Shown piece by piece: positions 25,930 through 34,811 of a DNA stretch of 64,000 bases. This DNA is from Chachezhania sediminis (GTDB lineage: Bacteria > Pseudomonadota > Alphaproteobacteria > Rhodobacterales > Rhodobacteraceae): NCBI RefSeq assembly GCF_009765275.1, contig NZ_VOPH01000002.1, forward strand, positions 558,001 to 622,000, given 5' to 3'. Below the pieces are notes generated by a model, which was given only the letters and a program-made list of their open reading frames with translations, was not told the origin of the DNA and ran no database searches. Made by a program: the position numbers and the translations under genes. How positions within the stretch are numbered: position 1 is the first letter of the stretch; each line of letters begins with the position of its first letter.

Positions 25930-25933
25930 CGTG

Positions 25934-26419
25934 TCAGCAGCCGTGCCCGGACCGGTCGAAGCGGAATTCCTTCGGCGCGGAACAGGCTTCGCGCGTGTAG
26001 GGTACCTGGCCCGTCGACAGTTTGTAGGGATCGCCCGGCAAGCGGGCGACGATGCCGCTGCGCGCCAGTTTCAGTGAATTGCACTGGAAATCCCGGCCAA
26101 GCTCGGTGTCCGATCCTTGCGGATGACGCCAGCAGATCATGTCCATGGAACCGCTGCGGCCCAGGCGCCATTCCTCGGCGATGCCTTCGGCAATGCCGGG
26201 ATACCACAGCCAGGCCTCGCCATTGGGCGCGATATAGTTCACCTGATAGCCGATCCCGTCCCGGTACGTCAGATAGGTAGTTCCGGGTTCGGGATAGCTT
26301 TGCGCACTGCTCATGCGGGACGGACTGTCCGTCCCGATATCGGTCGCGGCGGTCGTGTCGGTGGCACAGATGGCCAGGCCCAGGATCGAGCCGGCCAGAA
26401 GCAGGCAGTTCTTAAGCAA
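25934..26419 (-). CDS. Exported protein of unknown function
   Basis: A 161-residue secreted protein. A start at TTG 26419 is preferred because GAGGAG lies 7 nt upstream and gives a signal peptide (LKNCLLLAGSILGLAICATD, cleavage near ATTAATD). Mature part: YLTYRDGIGYQVNYIAPNGE, AWLWYPGIAEGIAEEWRLG, ICWRHPQGSDTE, then a Cys-containing end KEFRFDRSGHGC. The frame stays open to 26935 but upstream residues are Arg-rich and unlike a protein. Convergent with trmD with 4 nt between stops. I do not recognise the family. Confidence 0.6.
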   Translation of the reverse strand: MLKNCLLLAGSILGLAICATDTTAATDIGTDSPSRMSSAQSYPEPGTTYLTYRDGIGYQVNYIAPNGEAWLWYPGIAEGIAEEWRLGRSGSMDMICWRHPQGSDTELGRDFQCNSLKLARSGIVARLPGDPYKLSTGQVPYTREACSAPKEFRFDRSGHGC

Positions 26420-26623
26420 TTTTCGCTCCTCGTTAAGAATTTGCCAATGGTTTCGGCGTTGGCAGGTGAAGTCAACGCAGGTCGGACCGGGCGGCACGTT
26501 GCTGCCGTGAAAGCCCTTGCATGCAGGATCCCGATGGCCAATCTGGCAGCAGGGCCGATCTGGTACGGGGGACCCGGCCCGCATGCCCAAGCCGACTGCC
26601 GACCCCCTGACGGAGTGTCCCAA

Positions 26624-26911
26624 ATGACCGATATCGAGATCACTCGCGAGGAAAACGAAACCCGCGGCCGCTTCGTGACGATCGTCGAAGGGCAGGAGGC
26701 GGAGCTGACCTTTTCCAAGACCAACCCGACCCTGATCATCGCCGACCATACCGGGGTGCCGGAGGACCTGGGCGGACGCGGCATCGCCAGGAAGCTGGTC
26801 GAGGCGCTGGTAGCCGATGCCCGCGAAAAGGGGTACAAGGTGATCCCGCTTTGTCCTTACGTGAAGGCGCAGTACCAGCGGCATCCGGAATGGGCGGACG
26901 TGTTCGCGTAA
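26624..26911 (+). CDS. Small GNAT-fold N-acetyltransferase (YjdJ-like)
   Basis: A 95-residue protein matching the short Gcn5-related acetyltransferase family (PF14542-like): TREENETRGRFVTIVEGQEA, LIIADHTGVPEDLGGRGIA and KVIPLCPYVKAQYQRHPEWA. The signature GGRGIARKLVEALV holds the acetyl-CoA loop. Start ATG 26624 with GGAG upstream. Alone between a divergent exported-protein gene and rplS. Function unknown. Confidence 0.85.
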   Translation: MTDIEITREENETRGRFVTIVEGQEAELTFSKTNPTLIIADHTGVPEDLGGRGIARKLVEALVADAREKGYKVIPLCPYVKAQYQRHPEWADVFA

Positions 26912-26942
26912 GGCCCTCGCCCGGCGGGGCCGCAAGGCCCTG

Positions 26943-26992
26943 CAAGCCCTTTGGACAAAGGGCTTGATCCGCCTTCCGACTCCTCCTATACC
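26943..26992 (+). promoter_or_regulatory. Hairpin and candidate promoter upstream of rplS
   Basis: CAAGCCCTTTG (26943-26953) and CAAAGGGCTTG (26956-26966) form a perfect 11-bp dyad; its right arm overlaps the -35 TTGATC (26964-26969), followed 17 bp on by TATACC (26987-26992). The promoter points to rplS, 220 bp downstream; the dyad may be an operator or a terminator for the preceding gene. The rest of the 300-bp gap before rplS holds no other recognisable gene. Confidence 0.5.
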
Positions 26993-27211
26993 GCCGGCGT
27001 TCGGGTCCTTTCGGGGTCACCGGACCGGGTGCCTTTTGTCCATCCCCCGGCCTTCTTCCGCTAGGGGTCCGCAAGGGGCCGGACGATCAAGAAACGTGAC
27101 CTGAAACCTCCTGCGGGCGTCCCGATCCATCGGGCCGGACCCGGACGAAGACCGGAGCTCTGAGGCACAGCACCTTCCCGGAATAACCGGGGGCAGAAAA
27201 GGAGTAGGTCA

Positions 27212-27604
27212 ATGGACCTGATCGCACAGCTGGAGGCGGAACAGATCGCTTCCCTCGGGAAAGAGATTCCCGACTTCAAGGCCGGCGACACCGTGCGTGT
27301 CGGCTTCAAGGTGACGGAAGGCACGCGGACCCGTGTGCAGATGTACGAAGGCGTCTGCATCAGCCGCAAGAACGGCAAGGGCATCGCCGGTTCGTTCACC
27401 GTCCGCAAGATTTCCTTCGGTGAAGGCGTGGAACGTATGTTCCCGCTGTATTCGACCAACATCGATTCGATCACCGTCGTTCGTCGCGGCAAGGTGCGTC
27501 GCGCCAAGCTGTATTACCTGCGTTCGCGCCGCGGCAAGTCGGCCCGGATCGCAGAGGTCTCCAACTACAAGCCGAAGGCCGATGCGGCCGGGGCCCAGGC
27601 ATAA
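27212..27604 (+). CDS. rplS: 50S ribosomal protein L19
   Basis: A 130-residue ribosomal protein: [40 protein letters not shown] and the core [20 protein letters not shown] with [28 protein letters not shown] lies upstream of the start. It is encoded 11 nt before rpmE. The C-terminal tail is short and Ala-rich. Confidence 0.96.
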   Translation: MDLIAQLEAEQIASLGKEIPDFKAGDTVRVGFKVTEGTRTRVQMYEGVCISRKNGKGIAGSFTVRKISFGEGVERMFPLYSTNIDSITVVRRGKVRRAKLYYLRSRRGKSARIAEVSNYKPKADAAGAQA

Positions 27605-27615
27605 GGACGCGCGCG

Positions 27616-27837
27616 ATGAAAAAGGATACGCATCCCGATTATCACATGATCGACGTCAAGCTGACCGACGGCACGATCTACAAGATGAAATCGACCTGGG
27701 GCAAGGAAGGCGACACCATGACGCTCGACATCGACCCCACCGTGCACCCGGCCTGGACCGGTGGCGGCGCGCGCCTGACCGACTCGGGCGGCCGTGTGTC
27801 GAAGTTCAAGAAGAAATACGAAGGGCTCGGTTTCTGA
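27616..27837 (+). CDS. rpmE: 50S ribosomal protein L31
   Basis: A 73-residue L31: [40 protein letters not shown] and [17 protein letters not shown]. It lacks the zinc-binding CxxC of the zinc-containing L31 type; this C-minus form is usual in Rhodobacterales. Starts 11 nt after rplS; followed by a strong terminator at 28040. Confidence 0.94.
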   Translation: MKKDTHPDYHMIDVKLTDGTIYKMKSTWGKEGDTMTLDIDPTVHPAWTGGGARLTDSGGRVSKFKKKYEGLGF

Positions 27838-28039
27838 GCATTCGCGGTTCCGGCGTGGCAAAAGCTGCGCCGGTCCGACCGTGTCGGTCAGAATGGCCGG
27901 ACCTGGCGCGCAGAACGCGCTGACTTCCACGATCCATATCCTATGGTCCGCCCGGCCGATTCTTCGGTTGCGCAGGTACTGCAGGACAGGCTTTGCGTGG
28001 GAGAGCCCGCAATTAGGCTTCGGCCGACCTCTCACGCAG

Positions 28040-28086
28040 CCGGGACGCTGCAGGCGACTGCAGCGTCCCGGATCTGCGCATTTTTC
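28040..28086 (+). terminator. Rho-independent terminator after rpmE
   Basis: CCGGGACGCTGCAG (28040-28053), loop GCGA, CTGCAGCGTCCCGG (28058-28071) make a perfect 14-bp stem followed 10 nt later by TTTTT. It lies in the 332-bp gap 27838-28169, which otherwise contains no gene I can support. Confidence 0.75.
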
Positions 28087-28102
28087 GAAGAACGACATCA
28101 TG

Positions 28103-28134
28103 AAACCCGGACGCGCTGCCGCGCGCCCGGGTTT
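28103..28134. terminator. Second hairpin upstream of a GNAT gene
   Basis: AAACCCGG (28103-28110) pairs with CCGGGTTT (28127-28134) and GCGC with GCGC inside, giving a long GC stem. It ends 36 bp before the GNAT start at 28170, so it is either a second terminator or a leader hairpin. Confidence 0.45.
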
Positions 28135-28169
28135 CGCGCATTTGTCAGCCGTCGCGGAGGAGTTGCCCC

Positions 28170-28628
28170 ATGCTGATCCGAACCCCCACGCTTGACGAAT
28201 TGCCGGCCCTGACGGCGCTGTGCCGCCGGTCCAAGGGGTACTGGGGCTACGACGAGGCCTTTCTGGACGCTTGCAGGGACGAACTGGCGCTGCGCCCCGA
28301 GGATTTCGACCACGATTTCGCCCTGGCCGAGGTGGACGGGGTGCTGGCCGGCCTGGCATTGGTCGAGACGAAGGGGGACGAGGCAGAGCTTCTGTCGCTG
28401 TTCGTCGACCCTTCCTTCATCGGGAAAGGCGTGGGCGCGCGTCTGCTGCGCTGGGGCATCGATGTCGCGCGGGCGGCAGGGGCGGCGCGGATGATGATCC
28501 AGGCGGATCCCAACGCCGTGCCCTTCTATGTGGCGAAAGGGGCGGTGCAGGTGGGCGAGGTGCCGTCGGGCGCGATGCCTGGCCGCTCGCTGCCATTGAT
28601 GCAGCTGGGCCTGGCCCAGGAGGCCTAG
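28170..28628 (+). CDS. GNAT-family N-acetyltransferase
   Basis: A 152-residue GNAT: LIRTPTLDELPALTALCRRS, YDEAFLDACRDELAL and the acetyl-CoA loop LFVDPSFIGKGVGARLLRWG, then MIQADPNAVPFYVAKGAVQV. Its TAG at 28626-28628 shares the four bases CTAG with the stop of the convergent EamA gene. Substrate unknown. Confidence 0.85.
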   Translation: MLIRTPTLDELPALTALCRRSKGYWGYDEAFLDACRDELALRPEDFDHDFALAEVDGVLAGLALVETKGDEAELLSLFVDPSFIGKGVGARLLRWGIDVARAAGAARMMIQADPNAVPFYVAKGAVQVGEVPSGAMPGRSLPLMQLGLAQEA

Positions 28629-29578
28629 GCCTGGGCCTGCACCCGACGGCGGTCCAGCGCGCCCAGGCCCACGGTCAGGCCAAGGCTGGCCAGCAGCGCG
28701 CCCAGGGCTTCGGTGGTGGTCGGGAATTCTCCGGTCACGGGGATGCCCACGGCCAGCGTGGCGGCGGGGACGATGCCCGGGAACAGGGCCGCACGGGCAG
28801 TGCCCAGGTCGGTTACGGCACGGGTGAAGGCGGCGATGGCGATGATCCCGGCGCCCAATCCCTGAAACAGGGCCTGACCCGCGATGGCGTGCCAGGGCAG
28901 GGCGGCCAGCCGGTCGAAGGTGCCCAGCATCAGGAAACCGGGAAGAACGATGGCAGCCGACAGGACGGCGACGATAGAGGCCGCGGCCATCGATCCGATC
29001 TTCCATTGCCGCACGGCCACGGTGAAGCCCACCCAGCACAGGCCCGCACCCACGAAGATCAGGTCGCCGATCCAGGCATCCGGCATCGCTTCGGCCATCA
29101 TCAGCGACCGCGAGGCGATCAGCGCCACGCCGGAGACGACCAACAGGGTGCCGATGGTGCGGGAAGACGTCATGCGTTCACCCAGGAACAGCCATCCGAC
29201 CAGAAGGCCGCCAAGGGACGCGGTGGAGGGCTGGATGACGGCGCCATGGGACAGCGGCGTGAACATGTAGCCAGCCGCGCCGAGGAAGACGAAGCCGACC
29301 CCGGCACACAGCGTCAGGGCGATGCCCCGCGGCCAGCCGACGCCGGCCAGGTCGCCGATCCCGGCGCGCAGCAGCCAGGGCAGCAGGACCAGACCCGACA
29401 CGCCGAAGCGGATGACAAGGATATCGGCAGGCGACAGGCCCATCTGGATGCCCTGCCGGGAATAGGCCATCGACCCGGCCCACAGCAGCACCGCCAACAG
29501 ACCGAACAGGACCCCGCGCATCATGCGCACCGGCGCCTCGGCCGGGGCGCTTTGCAGGATCGGGGTGGTATCGGTCAT
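28625..29578 (-). CDS. DMT-superfamily (EamA) transporter
   Basis: A 317-residue membrane protein with ten helices in two EamA repeats: MMRGVLFGLLAVLLWAGSMA, ADILVIRFGVSGLVLLPWLL, and late AIAGQALFQGLGAGIIAIAA. Start chosen at ATG 29578 (MTDTTP), since the open frame beyond it is Pro/Arg-rich. Convergent with the GNAT gene; the upstream 278 bp hold no other gene I recognise. Substrate unknown. Confidence 0.85.
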   Translation of the reverse strand: MTDTTPILQSAPAEAPVRMMRGVLFGLLAVLLWAGSMAYSRQGIQMGLSPADILVIRFGVSGLVLLPWLLRAGIGDLAGVGWPRGIALTLCAGVGFVFLGAAGYMFTPLSHGAVIQPSTASLGGLLVGWLFLGERMTSSRTIGTLLVVSGVALIASRSLMMAEAMPDAWIGDLIFVGAGLCWVGFTVAVRQWKIGSMAAASIVAVLSAAIVLPGFLMLGTFDRLAALPWHAIAGQALFQGLGAGIIAIAAFTRAVTDLGTARAALFPGIVPAATLAVGIPVTGEFPTTTEALGALLASLGLTVGLGALDRRRVQAQA

Positions 29579-29856
29579 GGAAAGGGATCTCTGGTCGCTG
29601 GGTCCGGGTACCAGAAAGGCCGGGTGCCGCCGCGACAACGCTGACGTTACGGCACGGATTTTGTTGTCTGTGGCGGTGGGGGGGGAGGTCGGTGCCGGTT
29701 GGGCGCCCACCCGGCAGCAGGCCGGGTAGGGGCCGACCCGCCCCCCAGCCGACGGAACAGGGGGCGGCCGCTTTGCGACCACCCCGCCGGACGGCCGCTA
29801 CCCTAATAGCTTTAAGGTCAGACGTCCCGCCGGATTGCTTGGGGAGAATTAGGAAC

Positions 29857-31233
29857 CTAGCGCAGCCGTTGCAGCACCGCCATCGACGGGAACCCGTCCG
29901 GAACCATCCCGGCGGCCTGCTGATAGGCGCGCACCGCGCTGACGGTCTTCGGACCGATCCGGCCGTCGATCCCCAAAGTGTCGAAGCCGCGGGCGGTCAG
30001 AAGGGCCTGCATCTCCTTCCGTTCCGACAGCGACAAGGTGCGGTCGCCGGTCGGCCAGCCATGCTGGATCGCGGGCCCGCCCTTGATCCGGTCGGACAGG
30101 TGCCCCACCCCGATCACATAGGCATCGGCAGAGTTGTAGCGTTCGATCACCGCGAAATTGTCGAAGATCATGAAGGCCGCGCCGCCCCCGCCTGCCGGCA
30201 GCAGAATCGAGGCCGCACTGTAATTCGGAATCGACCGGCCGTTGTAGCCCGCCACGCCCAGCCGCGCCCATTCGGACGGCGTTTTCTTCACCTTGCGGTC
30301 GGCCTGGGTGTAGTCGAAGCCGCGGGGCAGCTTCACCTCGACCCCCCAGGGCTGACCCTTGGTCCAGCCGTGCCGCTTCAGGTAGGCGGCGGTCGAGGCG
30401 AGCGCGTCCGCGGGATCTTCGCCCCAGATATCGCGCCGGCCGTCGCCGGTATAGTCGACGGCATATTCCAGGAACGAGGTCGGCATGAACTGGGTATGGC
30501 CCATCGCGCCTGCCCAGCTGCCCTTCATGCTGGCGGGCACCGTGTCGCCGGCCTGCAGGATCTGAAGCGCCGCGATCAGCTCGCCCTCGAAGAAGGACGA
30601 CCGGCGGCCTTCAAAGGCCAGCGTGGCCAGCGAATCGATCACGCTGTTACGGCCGCGATAACCGCCATAGTTGGTTTCCATCCCCCAGATCGCCAGGACG
30701 ACTTCCTTGTCGACGCCATAGCGGCTTTCGACTCCGGCCAGAGTGCGCGACTGGGCGGCCAGCGCGGCCTTGCCATTGGTGATGCGGGAATCGGATACCG
30801 CGCCGTCCAGGTATTCCCAGATCGGCTTGCTGAACTCGGCCTGGCTGCTGTCCAGCCGGATCACGTTCGGGTCGAACTGGACGTTCCGGAACGCGGAATC
30901 CAGTGTGGCGGGGCGGATGCCCTGTGCCTCGGCCCGGGGACGGAAGGCGCGGATCCAGGCGTGGAAGCGCGCGTTTTCGTCCGCGGTGTCGGACAGGCTG
31001 GCCACGACATTGGCCGCCTCTGGCCGGGTCGCGGGCCGCGCGATGGGGCGCGGCGACTGGTTCACCGCCAGCGACGCCATGCGGACGCTGGGGGCAGAGG
31101 TCGCGGCGCGGCCGACGGCAATGCTGTCGGGGCGGGTTTTCGGGCGCAGGTCCGTGGTGCCAGCCGTTCCGGCCATTGAAATTGCCGGAAGGAACAGCAC
31201 CACAGCGCCCGCAAGGGCGTTGTGACGAAACAT
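29857..31233 (-). CDS. Lytic murein transglycosylase (MltB-type) with peptidoglycan-binding domain
   Basis: A 458-residue secreted enzyme. A signal peptide (to about residue 21, LFLPAISMAGTA), a transglycosylase domain about residues 70-380 (FHAWIRAFRPRAEAQGIRPA, with catalytic Glu in IWGMETNYGGYRGRNSVIDS) and the SLT_2 pattern AMGHTQFMPTSFLEYAVDYT. A C-terminal PG_binding_1 domain (LLTARGFDTLGIDGRIGPKT). It cleaves peptidoglycan to anhydro-muropeptides. Next gene upstream is the asparaginase, 103 bp away. Confidence 0.9.
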   Translation of the reverse strand: MFRHNALAGAVVLFLPAISMAGTAGTTDLRPKTRPDSIAVGRAATSAPSVRMASLAVNQSPRPIARPATRPEAANVVASLSDTADENARFHAWIRAFRPRAEAQGIRPATLDSAFRNVQFDPNVIRLDSSQAEFSKPIWEYLDGAVSDSRITNGKAALAAQSRTLAGVESRYGVDKEVVLAIWGMETNYGGYRGRNSVIDSLATLAFEGRRSSFFEGELIAALQILQAGDTVPASMKGSWAGAMGHTQFMPTSFLEYAVDYTGDGRRDIWGEDPADALASTAAYLKRHGWTKGQPWGVEVKLPRGFDYTQADRKVKKTPSEWARLGVAGYNGRSIPNYSAASILLPAGGGGAAFMIFDNFAVIERYNSADAYVIGVGHLSDRIKGGPAIQHGWPTGDRTLSLSERKEMQALLTARGFDTLGIDGRIGPKTVSAVRAYQQAAGMVPDGFPSMAVLQRLR

Positions 31234-31336
31234 GTGGAATCCGATTTTACTGCTCTGGTTTTTTCAGCAGTCTACCGCGAATCCCCGACCCGACAAAGCC
31301 CCAACGTGAGGGTGCCCGGCCCTGTGGCCGGATCGC

Positions 31337-32338
31337 TTACAGCGACAGCCCGGACGCCGGCGCGATGCGCGCCGCCGGGATCCCGCGTCGGTTCAGTTGC
31401 GGCGGGCACATCAGCGATTGTGCCACCGGGTCTTCCGCCGCGATCAGGCCCAGTTCGACCAGGATCGTGGCAAGCGCGGCCTCGGACGCGCGGGTGGCGC
31501 CATCGGTGATCTTCAGCGCAATGCCCAGCCGGCGTTCCGGCACGATGGCGATGAAGACGCCTTCGGCCCCGGTCTTGACCGCGACCTTGCCGCCCATGGC
31601 CCGCATCAGCCGGGTGCAGGCGCGTTCCTCGCCCGCGACCAGTTCCGGGTGGGTCACCATCGCCGCGACCAGGCGGGCGGCGGCGTTGCTCTGGCTGTCG
31701 TTGCGGTCGGTCGCCGTAGCGAACCAGGACATGGCGCGGGCCAGTCCGTGCAGCGTTGTCTGGAAGTTCGGGGCGGAACAGCCGTCGATGCCGAAGCCCG
31801 GGCTTTCCATGTCGGTCGCGTCCTCGAACGCCGCGCGCACGGCCAGCTGGACCGCGTGGTCGGGTTCGACATAGTCGGGGCCCGCGCCCAGGTGCTTGTT
31901 CAGCGTCAGAAAGCCCGCATGCTTGCCGGAACAGTTGTTGTGGATCTGGCAGGGGCTTTCGTTGGCGCGGATCATCGCCTCCATCGCGGGACGGTCCGTC
32001 GGTTCCTGCGGGCCGCAGCGCAGGTCGTCGTCGGTCAGGCCCAGGTCGGCCAGCCACGAGGCGACGCGCGTCGTGTGAATCGCCGCCCCCGAGTGCGAGG
32101 CGCAGGACAGTGCCAGCTGTTCGGTGGTCAGCCCATGGGCATCCGCTGCACCGGAAGTAATAAGCGGCAGCGCCTGGATCATCTTGCACGAGCTTCGGGG
32201 GTAGATCAGCGCCTGCGGGTCGCCCCAGCTGTGCAGGATTTCGCCACCGGCGTCACAGACTACCGCATGCCCGAAATGCAAGCTTTCCAAGAGGTCCGCA
32301 CGCCACAGCTCCACCATCGGCACCGCATCTTGCGTCAT
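31337..32338 (-). CDS. Asparaginase (L-asparaginase II, PF06089 type)
   Basis: A 333-residue enzyme of the thermolabile asparaginase family (not the EcAI/II fold): RADLLESLHFGHAVVCDAGG, YPRSSCKMIQALPLI, SCASHSGAAIHTTRVA, HNNCSGKHAGFLTLNKHLG and NFQTTLHGLARAMSWFA. It hydrolyses asparagine to aspartate and ammonia. Start at 32338 (MTQDAV), GAGGGTTC-type signal upstream; the open frame extends to 32386. No operon partner; divergent to the IalB gene. Confidence 0.88.
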   Translation of the reverse strand: MTQDAVPMVELWRADLLESLHFGHAVVCDAGGEILHSWGDPQALIYPRSSCKMIQALPLITSGAADAHGLTTEQLALSCASHSGAAIHTTRVASWLADLGLTDDDLRCGPQEPTDRPAMEAMIRANESPCQIHNNCSGKHAGFLTLNKHLGAGPDYVEPDHAVQLAVRAAFEDATDMESPGFGIDGCSAPNFQTTLHGLARAMSWFATATDRNDSQSNAAARLVAAMVTHPELVAGEERACTRLMRAMGGKVAVKTGAEGVFIAIVPERRLGIALKITDGATRASEAALATILVELGLIAAEDPVAQSLMCPPQLNRRGIPAARIAPASGLSL

Positions 32339-32503
32339 TGAACCCTCCTGTCGGGTTGGAAAATTTTCGGCAACGGCCTTTCGCAATGCGGGATAATTAC
32401 GCTAGTGTACGCGCGTCAGCAAGCGAGGCACCGGGACAGGTGCCCAGTGAGGCAACCGGCAGCCAAAGCCGGACGAGTAGGCTTGACGGAGAGGCGCAGG
32501 AAT

Positions 32504-33073
32504 ATGGCGGTGCAGTTTCTGGTAACGGGCACGAACGAACGGCGTTGGGGTTTGAAGGCAGTCATTGCCGCTGTGGGTCTGGCGGGCGCATTGGCGCAAC
32601 CGGCCGTGGCCCAGTCCACGACCGACAACCGGGTGGCTGCCGAGACCGACTGGAGCGTCTTCGTCGAGGACAATCCCAAGGAATGCTGGAGTGCGTCCGC
32701 GCCCAAGGAAACCGTGAACACACGCGATGGCCGCGTGGTGCCGGTGCGGCGCGGTGACATCCTGCTGATGGTCTTCTTCCGGCCCGATGCCGGGGTGAAG
32801 GGCCAGGTGACCTTTACCGGCGGCTATCCCTTTGCCCGCGGGTCGAACGTGTCGCTTCAGATCGGCGATTCCACCTTCAATCTTTTCACCGATGGCGAAT
32901 GGGCCTGGCCGACTTCGGAAGGCGAGGACGCCAAGATCGTCGCCGCCATGAAGGCCGGCGCGACGGCCGTCCTGACCGCGCGGTCGACCCGCGGCACCCA
33001 GACCAAGGACACGTTCTCGCTGTCCGGGTTCACGGCAGCCACGGAAGACGCACAGAAACGCTGCGGCGGCTGA
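32504..33073 (+). CDS. Invasion-associated locus B (IalB) family protein
   Basis: A 189-residue exported protein. A signal peptide (about residues 1-36, VIAAVGLAGALAQPAVAQ) leads to the IalB-like domain: DWSVFVEDNPKECWSASAPK, RGDILLMVFFRPDAGVKGQV and FNLFTDGEWAWPTSEGEDAK. Proteins of this family carry a small beta-rich domain and were named from Bartonella; in free-living relatives the role is unknown. AGGA sits before the ATG. Confidence 0.8.
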   Translation: MAVQFLVTGTNERRWGLKAVIAAVGLAGALAQPAVAQSTTDNRVAAETDWSVFVEDNPKECWSASAPKETVNTRDGRVVPVRRGDILLMVFFRPDAGVKGQVTFTGGYPFARGSNVSLQIGDSTFNLFTDGEWAWPTSEGEDAKIVAAMKAGATAVLTARSTRGTQTKDTFSLSGFTAATEDAQKRCGG

Positions 33074-33192
33074 CGGGACTTCGGGCGCATCGCCGGACGA
33101 ATAGGGTTTTGCAGACGGGCTTCCTTCCTATATAGGAGCCCATCCCCCGCCCCTGTCCGCATTCCATGCCCGCAAACCCGAGTATTCGCCCC

Positions 33193-34392
33193 ATGTCCGC
33201 CCCCCAGCCGATCGCCCCCATCACCCAGGATGTCCTGACCGTTCCCCGGAAACTGCCCGAGGGGCCGGTGAACCTTGTCGGCCTGACCCGGGCGGCCATG
33301 CTGGACGCGCTGATTGCCGCCGGTACGCCGGAAAAGCAGGCGAAGATGCGGGTGAACCAGGTCTGGCAGTGGATCTATCAGTGGGGCGTGCGCGACTTTT
33401 CGGCGATGACGAACCTGGCCAAGCCCTATCGCGCGCTTCTGGCCGAGAACTTCACGGTGGCCATCCCCGAGATGGTATCCAAGCAGGTGTCCACCGACGG
33501 CACCCGCAAGTACCTGGCCCGCATCGCCGGCGGGCACGAGGTCGAGGTGGTCTATATTCCCGAGGAAGACCGCGGCACGCTCTGCGTCTCGTCCCAGGTG
33601 GGCTGCACGCTGACCTGTTCCTTCTGCCATACCGGCACGCAGAAGCTGGTCCGGAACCTGACGGCCGGGGAAATCGTGGGCCAGATCATGATGGTCCGCG
33701 ACGACCTGAACGAATGGCCGACCCCCGGCGCGCCCAAGGATGAAACGCGCCTTCTGTCCAACATCGTGCTGATGGGGATGGGCGAACCGCTGTACAATTT
33801 CGACAATGTCCGCGACGCGATGAAGATCGCGATGGACCCGGAAGGGATCCAGCTGTCGCGGCGCCGGATCACCCTGTCGACCTCGGGCGTGGTGCCCGAG
33901 ATTGCGCGCGCGGCGGAAGAAATCGGCTGTCTGTTGGCCGTGTCCTTTCACGCGACGACGAACGAGACACGGGACAAGCTGGTCCCGATCAACAAGCGCT
34001 GGAACATCGAGACGCTGCTGAACGCACTGCGGGAATATCCGAAACTGTCGAATTCGGAACGGATCACCTTCGAATACGTGATGCTGAAGGATGTGAACGA
34101 CAGTGACGAGGATGCGCGGCGGCTGGTGCATCTGATCCAGGGCATCCCGGCCAAGATCAACCTGATCCCGTTCAACGAATGGCCCGGCGCGCCTTACAAG
34201 CGGTCGTCGAACAACCGCATCCGGGCCTTCGCCGACATCATCTACAAGGCAGGCTATGCCAGCCCGATCCGGACGCCCCGTGGCGAAGACATCATGGCCG
34301 CGTGCGGCCAGCTGAAGTCCGCCACCGAACGCGCCCGGAAATCGAAGGCCCAGATCGAAGCCGAAGCCGGCCTCGGGGGTTCGGGCAACTGA
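33193..34392 (+). CDS. rlmN: 23S rRNA (adenine-2503-C2)-methyltransferase RlmN
   Basis: A 399-residue radical SAM enzyme. The Fe-S motif is [11 protein letters not shown] (CxxxCxxC); the mRNA-like helpers [32 protein letters not shown] and [20 protein letters not shown] are typical. A conserved cysteine near the end (AACGQLKS) is the methylated one. It methylates A2503 and also tRNA A37. The start 33193 (MSAPQP) is preferred to the in-frame ATG at 33166. Followed by a terminator. Confidence 0.94.
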   Translation: MSAPQPIAPITQDVLTVPRKLPEGPVNLVGLTRAAMLDALIAAGTPEKQAKMRVNQVWQWIYQWGVRDFSAMTNLAKPYRALLAENFTVAIPEMVSKQVSTDGTRKYLARIAGGHEVEVVYIPEEDRGTLCVSSQVGCTLTCSFCHTGTQKLVRNLTAGEIVGQIMMVRDDLNEWPTPGAPKDETRLLSNIVLMGMGEPLYNFDNVRDAMKIAMDPEGIQLSRRRITLSTSGVVPEIARAAEEIGCLLAVSFHATTNETRDKLVPINKRWNIETLLNALREYPKLSNSERITFEYVMLKDVNDSDEDARRLVHLIQGIPAKINLIPFNEWPGAPYKRSSNNRIRAFADIIYKAGYASPIRTPRGEDIMAACGQLKSATERARKSKAQIEAEAGLGGSGN

Positions 34393-34442
34393 CGGTCCCC
34401 TGGGCAGGGGGCCGGGGGGCGGCAGGCCCCCCGCTTTGCCGG

Positions 34443-34464
34443 GCGCCGCACGCAGGTGCGGCGC
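34443..34464. terminator. Hairpin between convergent rlmN and cbpM
   Basis: GCGCCGCAC (34443-34451), loop GCAG, GTGCGGCGC (34456-34464): perfect 9-bp stem in the 80-bp gap between convergent genes, likely shared by both. No strong T-run. Confidence 0.5.
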
Positions 34465-34472
34465 AACAGCAC

Positions 34473-34811
34473 TTAGCCGGCGCGCGCAGCCTTCAACAGC
34501 TCGACCACCCGCGCCCGGGTTGCATCGTCTTCCGCCTCCAGGGCCGACAGAACCGCCTTTAGTTCGGCACGCACGCCGTGCAGCTGGTCGACCAGCCCCA
34601 TGACCATGGCCAGCGCGTCGGGTTCCAGCGCATAGGTCTCGGTCAATTCGCACAACAGTTCCATCCGGACCACGTCCAGCCTGCGATAGACACGGCCCGT
34701 GGCGCCTTCCATCGGGGCCACGACTTCGGCCTCGACGAAACGGGTCAGCTGGACCCGTGTCAGGGGCGCTACCGCCTCCAACACGTCTTCTTCGGTCAGG
34801 AATCCGTTCAT
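34473..34811 (-). CDS. CbpM-like chaperone modulator
   Basis: A 112-residue helical protein: FLTEEDVLEAVAPLTRVQLT, GRVYRRLDVVRMELLCELTE and YALEPDALAMVMGLVDQLHG. This is the MerR-like CbpM/ChpM shape whose members bind the J domain of CbpA and control it. Its start (ATG 34811) shares one base with the TGA of the preceding DnaJ-type gene (TGATG), so translation is coupled; the pair forms a chaperone/modulator operon. Confidence 0.78.
   Translation of the reverse strand: MNGFLTEEDVLEAVAPLTRVQLTRFVEAEVVAPMEGATGRVYRRLDVVRMELLCELTETYALEPDALAMVMGLVDQLHGVRAELKAVLSALEAEDDATRARVVELLKAARAG

Noticed and set aside
26420-26935. Extension of the exported-protein frame upstream to 26935
   Set aside because: The added residues are Arg/Pro-rich, overlap the GNAT gene on the other strand and lack a signal peptide; TTG 26419 has GAGGAG at the right distance.
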